DNA of 64,000 nt from Betaproteobacteria bacterium (GTDB lineage Bacteria > Pseudomonadota > Gammaproteobacteria > Burkholderiales > Rhodocyclaceae): contig JACQYA010000068.1 in NCBI GenBank assembly GCA_016208425.1, positions 1 through 64,000 of the forward strand, written 5' to 3'. The translations under genes and the position numbers were made by a program. Under the pieces are notes generated by a model. That model saw only the letters and a program-made list of their open reading frames with translations, searched no databases and was not told the origin of the DNA. Shown piece by piece: positions 36,169 to 43,675 of the stretch. The first letter of the stretch is position 1. Each line of letters begins with the position of its first letter.

Positions 36169-37458
36169 ATGACGGTACCTATCGCGACCAGCCAGACCAT
36201 ACTTGTGGTCGGCGGAGGCATCAGCGGCATGACCGCGGCACTGGAGGCTGCGGAATGCGGAAAGGACGTGGTGCTCGTCGAGCGTAGCGCCACCCTTGGC
36301 GGGCGTACAGCGCTCCTGTACCGCTATTTCCCCAAAATGTGTCACCCGACCTGCGGGCTGGAAATCAATCTGCGCCGGCTCAAGGCCAATCGCCGGATCC
36401 GCGTGATTACGATGGCCGACGTGCAGTCGATCGGCGGCAGCCGGGGCGCTTACACGGCGACGCTGAAGGTTGCCCCGCGTTATGTGAACGAGAACTGCAC
36501 CGCCTGCGGCGAGTGCGAGAAGGCGGTTGCCGCCGAAGTGTCAAACCCGTTCAATTACGGGCTGAACAAGACCAAGGCCGCCTATCTCCCGCACGCGATG
36601 GCTTACCCGCAGCGTTATGTGCTCGATCCGTCCGTGATCGGAACTGCCGACGCCGACAAGGCCAAGGCCGCCTGCAAATACGGCGCGATCGACCTCGACA
36701 TGGCTGCCGAGACGATTGAAATCAACGTTGGCGCCGTCGTTTGGGCGACCGGGTGGAAGCCTTACGATGCAGCAAAAATTCAGCCCTACGGCTACGGCCG
36801 TTTCGCCAATGTGGTGACCAGCGTCGAGTTCGAGCGCATGGCCGACCCGGCGGGGCCGACCGGCGGCAAGCTGTTGCGTCCGTCGGACGGCAAGGAGGCG
36901 AAGAACATTGCCTTCATCCAGTGCGCCGGTTCGCGCGACGAGAACCACCTCCGCCACTGCTCGCGGATCTGTTGCATGGCCTCGCTCAAGCAGACGCAGT
37001 ATGTGCGCGAAGCGCATGGCGATACGGCGAAGTCCACCATCTATTACATCGATATCCGCGCCATCGACCGTTTCGAGGATTTCTATCGCAACGTGCAGAA
37101 CGATTCGACCGTGACCTTCGTCAAGTCGAAGGTGGCGCGCATCGCCGAAGACAAGAACGGCGATCCGATCCTGCATGGGGTCGATACCGAGGGTTATCAC
37201 CGTTATGCGACAGCGCACGATCTGGTCGTGCTGGCGGTCGGCATGGAGCCGGAGAGCAATGGCATCCGGTTGCCGGACGACATCGTTTGCGATTCGTCCG
37301 GATTTATCGAGGGTTCGCCGGATGGCGGGCAGATCGGAGCCGGCGCCTCGGCTAGCCCGCTCGATGTCAACCGCTCTGTGCAGAGCGCAACCGCAGCGGC
37401 GCTGCGGGCGATCAAGGTGATTCACAAGACGGCATCTGCGGAGATGGCACAAAAATGA
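36169..37458 (+). CDS. qmoA: QmoA, HdrA-like flavoprotein of the APS reductase-linked redox complex
   Basis: 429 residues from ATG 36169 (GTGGAG about 8 bases upstream). N-terminal FAD-binding ILVVGGGISGMTAALEAAE, HdrA-type ERSATLGGRTALLYRYFPKM, a Cys cluster NENCTACGECEKAV (about residue 108) and the HdrA-like CAGSRD and CSRICCMAS stretch. QmoA with QmoB transfers electrons between AprBA and the quinone pool; in sulfur oxidisers the direction is from AprBA outward. It overlaps qmoB by four bases. Part of qmoA-qmoB-hdrC-hdrB. Confidence 0.93.
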   Translation: MTVPIATSQTILVVGGGISGMTAALEAAECGKDVVLVERSATLGGRTALLYRYFPKMCHPTCGLEINLRRLKANRRIRVITMADVQSIGGSRGAYTATLKVAPRYVNENCTACGECEKAVAAEVSNPFNYGLNKTKAAYLPHAMAYPQRYVLDPSVIGTADADKAKAACKYGAIDLDMAAETIEINVGAVVWATGWKPYDAAKIQPYGYGRFANVVTSVEFERMADPAGPTGGKLLRPSDGKEAKNIAFIQCAGSRDENHLRHCSRICCMASLKQTQYVREAHGDTAKSTIYYIDIRAIDRFEDFYRNVQNDSTVTFVKSKVARIAEDKNGDPILHGVDTEGYHRYATAHDLVVLAVGMEPESNGIRLPDDIVCDSSGFIEGSPDGGQIGAGASASPLDVNRSVQSATAAALRAIKVIHKTASAEMAQK

Positions 37459-39698
37459 GTGAAACGAAAATGGTGGCGTATGTCTGCGCGGGCTGCGGCC
37501 TCGGCGATACGCTAGACCTCAAGCAGACGGAGAAGGTTGCCCAGAAGGAAGGCAAGATGCAGGCGGTCAAGCGTCATGACTTCCTGTGTAGTGCCGAGGG
37601 CGTGCAGATGATTCAGGGCGACATCGACAACGATGGCGTCACGCATGTGATGATTGCCGCCTGCTCGCGTCGCGCGAAAACGGAAGCCTTCAATTTCCCG
37701 GGCGTCGCGATGTCGCGCGCCAATCTGCGCGAAGGCGTTCTCTGGGTTGTCGCCGAAGGCGGCGACCACGACGAAGTGCGGCAAGAGATGGCCGACGACT
37801 ACGTGCGCATGAGTTGCGCCGAACTGAAGCGGATGAAGGTGCCGGCCGGCAATCCCGACGCGGATACGAGCAAGCGTATCCTGGTGGTCGGTGGCGGTGT
37901 CACCGGGCTGACGGCGGCCATCGAGGCAGCCGAGACCGGCTACGATGTGGTGCTGGTCGAAAAGACGGCGGCGCTGGGTGGCTGGGCGGCGAAACTATGG
38001 AAGCGTGTGCCCTTCCGTCAGCCTTATGCCGATCCACAGCCGACGGGTGTCGCCGAACTGATCGCGCGGGTCGTCGGCAATTCGCGCATTACGGTGCACC
38101 TGAACTCGACGATCGCCGAGACGGCGGGTGCGCCGGGTCGCTTCAAGATCAAGGTGGCTCAGGAAAGCGGCGCGATTACCGAGGAAACGGTAGGCGCCAT
38201 CGTCCAGGCAAGCGGTTTCAACACCTACGACATGGCCAAGCTGCCCGAACTCGGCGGCGGCAAGCCGAATGTGGTCGATCAGGCGGGTCTGGAAACGCTG
38301 GCCGTGTCGGCCAACGGGGGGGCGATCAAGCGCGCCGACGGTCGCGAGGTAAAGAGTGTCGTTTTCGTGCAGTGCGCTGGACAGCGCGACGAGGAGGGCG
38401 CCAGCGGCGGCGTCCATCTGCCCTACTGCTCGGGTCACTGCTGCGCGACCAGCATCAAGCAGGCGATGTACTTCAAGGACGCCAATCCCGAGGTCGATAC
38501 GGTGGTGATGTTCACCGATCTGCGCGTACCGGGCATGGCCGAGGATTTTTATCGCAGCGCGCAGCAAAAAGGTGTGACCTTCACCAAGGGCAAGGCGTCC
38601 AAGGTAGAGAGCACCGACGCCGGCTGCCAGGTGCATTTCCGCGATCTGATTCTGGACGAAGATGCGAGCATAGGCGCCGATCTCGTCGTGCTGGCGACCG
38701 GCCAGGTGCCGAACTCCGGCGTCAATATCGAACTGGTCGAAGAGGCCGAGGGCGAGAAAAAGGGGGCGCCGGAGGCTGAAGCAGCGGTCAAACCTATTTC
38801 GATCCTCAACCTGACCTATCGGCAAGGCAAGGATCTGCCGCAGCTCAAGCACGGTCTGAACGATTCGCACTTTATCTGCTTCCCCTACGAAACGCGGCGA
38901 ACCGGCATTTACGCGGCCGGCCCGGTACGTCGCCCGATGGACATGCTGCAAGCCACCGACGACGCAACGGGGGCGACGCTGAAAGCCGTTCAGGCCGTCG
39001 AAAACGCGGCGGTCGGTCGTGCCGCACACCCGCGCTCGGGCGACCTCTCTTACCCCATCGTTCGACTGGAAGGCTGCACCCAGTGCAAGCGCTGCACGGT
39101 CGAATGCCCGTTTGGCGCGATCGACGAGGACGAGAAGCGTTTCCCCGTGTTCAACCAGGCGCGCTGCCGTCGTTGCGGCACCTGCATGGGCGCCTGCCCG
39201 GTACGCGTGATTTCGTTCGAGAATTATTCGGTCGACACGGTCGGCATGCAGATCAAGGCGGTTGACATGCCGGACGAGTTTTCGGAACGGCCGCGCATCC
39301 TGATTCTGGCCTGTGAAAACGACGCTTACCCGGCGCTCGACATGGCCGGCCTGTCGCGCACCGAGTACTCGGCGTTCGTGCGTGTGATCCCGGTGCGCTG
39401 CCTGGGTTCCGTGAATACGATCTGGGTCACCGACGCGCTCAATTCCGGCTACGACGGCGTGATGATGATGGGTTGCAAGAAGGGCGACGATTATCAGTGT
39501 CACTTCGTCAAGGGCTCCGAGCTGGCGCACTATCGTATGAGCAAGACCGACGACACCTTGAAGCAGTTGGGTCTCGAAAAAGAGCGCGTGATGAGCTTCG
39601 AGGTCGCCATTACCGACAGTCAGAAGGTCGCTGCGCTGATTAACGACTATGCGGCGAAGATCAAGGAAATCGGAATGTCGCCGCTGAAGGGCTTCTGA
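37455..39698 (+). CDS. qmoB: QmoB, HdrA/MvhD-like FAD and iron-sulfur subunit
   Basis: 747 residues. N-terminal HdrA-like part with the CAGCGLGDTLD Cys motif. FAD-binding ILVVGGGVTGLTAAIEAAE near residue 140. HdrA motif CAGQRDEEGASGG and a Cys-rich CSGHCCATS. Two [4Fe-4S] motifs near residues 540-580 (GCTQCKRCTVECP and RCRRCGTCMGACP). A C-terminal MvhD-type domain (LILACENDAYPALDMAG, MMGCKKGDDYQC) follows. This composite is characteristic of QmoB, the electron-bifurcation-like partner of QmoA. Start overlaps the qmoA stop (ATGA). Confidence 0.93.
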   Translation: MSETKMVAYVCAGCGLGDTLDLKQTEKVAQKEGKMQAVKRHDFLCSAEGVQMIQGDIDNDGVTHVMIAACSRRAKTEAFNFPGVAMSRANLREGVLWVVAEGGDHDEVRQEMADDYVRMSCAELKRMKVPAGNPDADTSKRILVVGGGVTGLTAAIEAAETGYDVVLVEKTAALGGWAAKLWKRVPFRQPYADPQPTGVAELIARVVGNSRITVHLNSTIAETAGAPGRFKIKVAQESGAITEETVGAIVQASGFNTYDMAKLPELGGGKPNVVDQAGLETLAVSANGGAIKRADGREVKSVVFVQCAGQRDEEGASGGVHLPYCSGHCCATSIKQAMYFKDANPEVDTVVMFTDLRVPGMAEDFYRSAQQKGVTFTKGKASKVESTDAGCQVHFRDLILDEDASIGADLVVLATGQVPNSGVNIELVEEAEGEKKGAPEAEAAVKPISILNLTYRQGKDLPQLKHGLNDSHFICFPYETRRTGIYAAGPVRRPMDMLQATDDATGATLKAVQAVENAAVGRAAHPRSGDLSYPIVRLEGCTQCKRCTVECPFGAIDEDEKRFPVFNQARCRRCGTCMGACPVRVISFENYSVDTVGMQIKAVDMPDEFSERPRILILACENDAYPALDMAGLSRTEYSAFVRVIPVRCLGSVNTIWVTDALNSGYDGVMMMGCKKGDDYQCHFVKGSELAHYRMSKTDDTLKQLGLEKERVMSFEVAITDSQKVAALINDYAAKIKEIGMSPLKGF

Positions 39699-39749
39699 TG
39701 AGCTTGCCGATGAACATGATGGCAACGATGGCGACGGACGGAGAAGACA

Positions 39750-40394
39750 ATGAGCGAATCTAACAAAGCGGCGAATACAGTGGCTGCGGCAGCAGTCGCA
39801 CGCTACCGCAACAACTTCCTGAAGGAAGTCGAGGAGCGCGTCGAAGATGGCGATATGGTCAAGATGTGCATGCAGTGCGGCGTCTGCGCCGGCTCCTGTC
39901 CGCTCGGGCCGCACTGGGAGCACTCGCCACAGAAGATTTTCATGATGATCCGGGCGGGCAAGCGCGACGAGGTGCTGTCGTCGGATTCGATGTGGATGTG
40001 CACCTCGTGCTACAACTGCATTGTCCGCTGCCCGCGCCAGCTGCCGATTACCCACATCATGCACGGCCTGGCCCATTACGCCAACCGTCTGGGCATGGTT
40101 CCCAAAGGGCAACCGACACGCGACATCGCCAAGCTGTTCTGGGACAACCTGCTCAAAACCGGTCGCGTCAATGAGTTGAAGTTCTCGCTCGCGATGTATT
40201 TCAAGGACGGGTTCGTGCAGGGCATCAAAAACGCTTTGGCGATGCAGGGTATTGGCCTCAGTTTGATGAAGGCCAAGCGTCTCAGTCCGATGGAGATCAT
40301 TGGCGGCCATAAGTGCAAGGATCAGAGCGGTATCCAGAAAATGATCGCCAAAGCGCGCGAGATCGAGGATCGCCGTCGTGGCGCCCTCGCCTGA
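39750..40394 (+). CDS. hdrC: HdrC-like iron-sulfur subunit (QmoC N-terminal type)
   Basis: 214 residues, start ATG 39750 with GGAGAAG upstream. Two [4Fe-4S] motifs: CMQCGVCAGSCPLGPH (about residue 40) and CTSCYNCIVRCPRQLP (about 85). It corresponds to the HdrC half of QmoC. The usual membrane cytochrome b (HdrE-like) half of QmoC is missing, because the protein ends at residue 214 and the next gene is HdrB-like. This is the qmoAB-hdrCB arrangement known from Gram-positive sulfate reducers and some sulfur oxidisers. Confidence 0.9.
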   Translation: MSESNKAANTVAAAAVARYRNNFLKEVEERVEDGDMVKMCMQCGVCAGSCPLGPHWEHSPQKIFMMIRAGKRDEVLSSDSMWMCTSCYNCIVRCPRQLPITHIMHGLAHYANRLGMVPKGQPTRDIAKLFWDNLLKTGRVNELKFSLAMYFKDGFVQGIKNALAMQGIGLSLMKAKRLSPMEIIGGHKCKDQSGIQKMIAKAREIEDRRRGALA

Positions 40395-40406
40395 CAGGAG
40401 AAAAGA

Positions 40407-41306
40407 ATGGCCAAGAAACAATACGCGTTTTATCCGGGCTGCTCTTCCCAGAAAGGCGCATCGGGATCGAATTTTGCAACATCGATCCAGTTGATGAACG
40501 AGAAGCTGGATATCCAGCTCAACGAGATACCCGACTGGAACTGCTGCGGCGCATCGATCGGTTACGGCGAAGGCAGCGAGCTACAACGCTTGGTGCTCAA
40601 TGCGCGCAACTTGGCGCTGGCGGAAACCAACCTGCCCGGCCAAGATATGGTATCCGGTTGCCCGGCCTGCTGGCTGGCCACGCGCGAGGCGGCCGAGCGC
40701 CTGCATAAACACGACAATCTGATGACGGATACCAACGAGGCGCTGAAAGAAGCTGGCCTGAACTTCAAGGGCACCGTAAAAGCGCGCCACATGGTCGAAG
40801 TGCTGGTCGAGGACATCGGCTTTGCAGGGATGAAGGCGCCGGTCGTCAAGTCTCTGGACGGCTTGAAAATCGCGGGTTACGTCGGCTGCCAGACAAATCG
40901 CCCATTCGGAATCGCCGGCGAGTCTTTTGAAAATCCAATGTATCTTGACAAGATGATCGAAACGGTGGGCGCCGAGCCGGTGGCTTTCGATCAAAAAGTA
41001 ACGTGCTGCGGCGGTGCGCTCGCTTTTTCCGAACCGGAAAAGAGCCAGAAGCAGATCAAGGATATTGTCGAAGCTGCCTACGACAACGGTGCCGAACTGA
41101 TTGTTACCCCTTGCCAGCTCTGCCAGGCCAACGTCGAGATTTATCAGTCGGAAATCAACAAGAAAAAGGGTACCAGCCTCAACATGCCGGTGATGTACTA
41201 CTCGCAGTTGCTGTCTATCGCCTACGGTGGCGGCGCCAAAGAGGCCGGTCTGGACGGTAATATCATCCAGTCTGCCAAGCTTCTGGAAATCGCCGGCAAA
41301 TCGTAA
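40407..41306 (+). CDS. hdrB: HdrB-like CCG-domain subunit
   Basis: 299 residues, ATG 40407 with AGGAG. Two CCG domains, each with a Cys-rich motif: CCGASIGYGEG with CPACWL in the first half, and CCGGALAFSEP with CQLCQANVE in the second. These ligate the noncubane [4Fe-4S] clusters used for disulfide chemistry in heterodisulfide reductases. Twelve bases after hdrC. In this setting it probably replaces the membrane module of QmoC, passing electrons to a partner not encoded here. Confidence 0.9.
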   Translation: MAKKQYAFYPGCSSQKGASGSNFATSIQLMNEKLDIQLNEIPDWNCCGASIGYGEGSELQRLVLNARNLALAETNLPGQDMVSGCPACWLATREAAERLHKHDNLMTDTNEALKEAGLNFKGTVKARHMVEVLVEDIGFAGMKAPVVKSLDGLKIAGYVGCQTNRPFGIAGESFENPMYLDKMIETVGAEPVAFDQKVTCCGGALAFSEPEKSQKQIKDIVEAAYDNGAELIVTPCQLCQANVEIYQSEINKKKGTSLNMPVMYYSQLLSIAYGGGAKEAGLDGNIIQSAKLLEIAGKS

Positions 41307-41382
41307 GCGTGATGGAGTGGTGCTGCCTCTTGACGGGCGCGGTGCATGCGTGATGCAAGTATCATATTAATTGGAGGGGTTC

Positions 41383-41973
41383 ATGCACAAGCCACTAGCA
41401 ATGACTCGGATGAAGGCGGGGGTGATTTGCCTGCCAGCCGATTCTTATGCGCCAAAACCGGTCAAGGTCAACTCGCCGGCCATCGATGTAATGACAGACT
41501 TGCGGCAGGTGTCTGCGGCGACGGTCGGCGCCGGCGAGACTATCGCACAGGCCAGCCAGAAGATGATTGCACGCCGTGTGCGCTTGTTGCTGGTAGTTGG
41601 CGCCAACGGTGTGATCGAGGGTCTGATTACCGTGCGCGACACGATGGGGGAAAAGCCGGTCAAGCTATTGCAGGAGCGGCGGGGCGCCAAGTTCGGCGAT
41701 CTGACAGTGAGCGACCTCATGGTGCCCAGGGCGCTGATCGATGTTCTCGATATCGACGCGGTATTGCGCGCCGAGGTTGGCAGCATCATCGAAACGTTGA
41801 AAAATAGTGGTCGGCAACACGCTCTCGCGGTAGAACGCGACACGGTCGGCGGCGGTGAAATTGTCCGGGGCATTTTTTCGGCAACCCAGATTGCCCGGCA
41901 ACTCGGCATCGCTATTCCGATAATTGAAATTGCACACACCTTCGCCGAGATCACGGAGGCTCTGGAGAAGTAG
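41383..41973 (+). CDS. CBS-domain protein
   Basis: 196 residues from ATG 41383, preceded by TTGGAGGGG. Two CBS motifs: VSAATVGAGETIAQASQKMI, VLRAEVGSIIETLKNSGRQ and the matching HALAVERDTVGGGEIVRG-type core. CBS pairs bind adenine nucleotides and regulate partner proteins. The first 30 residues contain no signal peptide. Located 77 bp after hdrB and co-oriented, so it may sense adenylates (AMP/APS/ATP) to tune the APS pathway, which is inference. Confidence 0.8.
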   Translation: MHKPLAMTRMKAGVICLPADSYAPKPVKVNSPAIDVMTDLRQVSAATVGAGETIAQASQKMIARRVRLLLVVGANGVIEGLITVRDTMGEKPVKLLQERRGAKFGDLTVSDLMVPRALIDVLDIDAVLRAEVGSIIETLKNSGRQHALAVERDTVGGGEIVRGIFSATQIARQLGIAIPIIEIAHTFAEITEALEK

Positions 41974-42021
41974 GTTCCCCAACCCGCGCGCTCTTGTGGA
42001 GGCGCCGGAGGGTAGTGGCGG

Positions 42022-42591
42022 TTACCGGGTGGTTTTTTTCAGCGTGATCGCGCCCCGGATGTCGGCGATACCATAGCCGGTCGCTTTATCGTCCGGGTAA
42101 AGTTTGCGTAGCTGCTCGCTGACTGCCGGTTTCAGGCTATCGGCCGCGCCGTGACAAGCCAGACAGAGATCTTGGGTCGGTAGCGCTTTCATGTAGCGCT
42201 GAATTTTATTCTCGCCATCGGCAACGAGTTCCGATTTTTCCAGTGTTGCCGGATTTTCACCGGCCGCCGCACGGCGGTCGAACTCTTCCAGCACGGCGCG
42301 CTCCCAGGTATCGGGCACGGCTTTCGGGTTGCGGTTGCGCAGGCTGACGCGGCGGATGTTCCAGCCGCTCTGTTCGGAAGCGGCTTTAGCCATCTGCGGC
42401 GCTTTGTCGCGGCAGACACCAATCGCGCTCTCCGGCCCGCCTTTCTCGGTTTCTTCTTTCAGTACGCCGAGCAACTTCGACGGCATCGCGCCGGCGACCT
42501 TGCGCGCGTCCGCCACCCAGGTGGCTTCGTCGGCGATAACTGGCGTCGCGTAAATCGCGATGGCGGCGAGCAGGAATCTAAACATAAACAT
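42022..42591 (-). CDS. DUF3365 (Tll0287-like) haem protein
   Basis: 189 residues from ATG 42591 with a signal peptide (FLLAAIAIYATPVIADEA). A single c-type haem motif CLACH sits near residue 149. The DUF3365-type region includes ESAIGVCRDKAPQMAKAASE and IRRVSLRNRNPKAVPDTWER. Periplasmic electron carriers or redox sensors of this type exist in many proteobacteria; the exact role is unknown. It is the last gene of the leftward sulfur arm, facing the CBS gene. Confidence 0.85.
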   Translation of the reverse strand: MFMFRFLLAAIAIYATPVIADEATWVADARKVAGAMPSKLLGVLKEETEKGGPESAIGVCRDKAPQMAKAASEQSGWNIRRVSLRNRNPKAVPDTWERAVLEEFDRRAAAGENPATLEKSELVADGENKIQRYMKALPTQDLCLACHGAADSLKPAVSEQLRKLYPDDKATGYGIADIRGAITLKKTTR

Positions 42592-42697
42592 GGTTTTTCT
42601 CCAGGAAATGGGTTGACTGACGGGGTGGCTGGCTGGCGCTGCCCGGATCGCCGGGCTGCTTGCCAATATAGAGTAGGGAGCAGATGTTGTAGAGCGG

Positions 42698-43606
42698 TCA
42701 GTTTGAACTACAGGAGTTGCCGGGCAAATCTTCGTCAAAGCCGCTGTCCTCTTCGCGCTCCATCCGCTCGGCCGCTTCGCGCTCAAGGCGGAGATTTCGC
42801 TCTTGCTGGCGTTCTTTGCGTTTTTCCACGCTCTCGGCGCGGAGCGCAATCGATGTTTCTCCAAACAGGGTTTGCCGCAGGAAACGGAAAGCGAATTCCA
42901 ACAGATTCACGTCGTCGCCGAGAATCTTGAGCAGTTCTTCGTCGGGAATGTCGAACAGGTCTGAAAATCCTTCGCTGGCGACAAATTCGCGGAAGCGGTC
43001 AAGGTCGTAACAGGCCATGAAAAAGAGTTGCAGGCTACGCTTGGAGGGCTTACCGATCGACGGCCCGGACGACTTCTTCTTCAGAATCAACTGGCGCCAG
43101 CCGCGCGCCAGATCGTCGTATTCCGGCAGCCCCTGTTCGGCGCGGTAGTCGTTGACGGTGATGGAACGCGGATCCTGGTGCCCCAGGCAATGGGGTTCCT
43201 GAACCAGCGCGTAGGAATTCTGGTCGATATATTCGTCCTGTTTGCGCATCGACAGGAGCGCGACAGGGTAATAGCGGCAGGCCGTCGGCCGGTCGGAATA
43301 GACGCCGCAGCCTTCGGGTGTCATGAAGCGGCAGGCGGTGCCGCCGTCAACCGGCCGCAGTTTGACACCGGCCAAGCCATCCTTTTCGATCTCGTAAGGT
43401 ACCGTGTAGGTATTGAGGAATTCGCCGGAACCGAGTTCCAGCCGTTGTTTCAGCCTCAACACGTCGTACGGGGTCAGCGATATGTCGATATTGCTGCAAC
43501 AGGCGTTCCAGCAGCCAATGTCGCGGTGGCAGCGGAAATTGATCGCCTTGCTGCCATCGAACATGGTCGGCATGACCGGGCTGTCGGGAAAGGGGTTGTT
43601 GTCCAT
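42698..43606 (-). CDS. YkgJ-family (zinc/iron-chelating, CxxxxCC) protein
   Basis: 302 residues from ATG 43606. Conserved Cys motif CHRDIGCWNACCSNIDI near residue 26 and CRFMTPEGCGVYSDRPTACR near residue 93, which define the YkgJ family of putative Zn/Fe-chelating proteins. The C-terminal 60 residues are a charged, helical Arg/Glu-rich stretch (KRKERQQERNLRLEREAAER). Function unknown in the literature I know. A terminator lies between aprA and this gene (43621-43653), so it is probably a separate transcript. Confidence 0.8.
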   Translation of the reverse strand: MDNNPFPDSPVMPTMFDGSKAINFRCHRDIGCWNACCSNIDISLTPYDVLRLKQRLELGSGEFLNTYTVPYEIEKDGLAGVKLRPVDGGTACRFMTPEGCGVYSDRPTACRYYPVALLSMRKQDEYIDQNSYALVQEPHCLGHQDPRSITVNDYRAEQGLPEYDDLARGWRQLILKKKSSGPSIGKPSKRSLQLFFMACYDLDRFREFVASEGFSDLFDIPDEELLKILGDDVNLLEFAFRFLRQTLFGETSIALRAESVEKRKERQQERNLRLEREAAERMEREEDSGFDEDLPGNSCSSN

Positions 43607-43620
43607 ATATACACCTATCG

Positions 43621-43653
43621 AAAAAAAACCGGGCACCCGCTATGGGCGCCCGG
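43621..43653 (-). terminator. Rho-independent terminator after aprA
   Basis: On the minus strand CCGGGCGCCC pairs with GGGTGCCCGG across an ATAGC loop (one G-T pair), followed by eight T residues. Only 23 bases after the aprA stop. Confidence 0.85.
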
Positions 43654-43675
43654 CCAGTCATGATACTACTGACGC

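Noticed and set aside
37995-40421. 808-codon minus-strand ORF opposite qmoB/hdrC
   Set aside because: Antisense to clear QmoB and HdrC sequences; composition is His/Val/Arg-rich with no motif.
43621-43653. Operon read-through from aprA into the YkgJ gene
   Set aside because: A strong terminator with an eight-T tail separates them, so I treat the YkgJ gene as separate.
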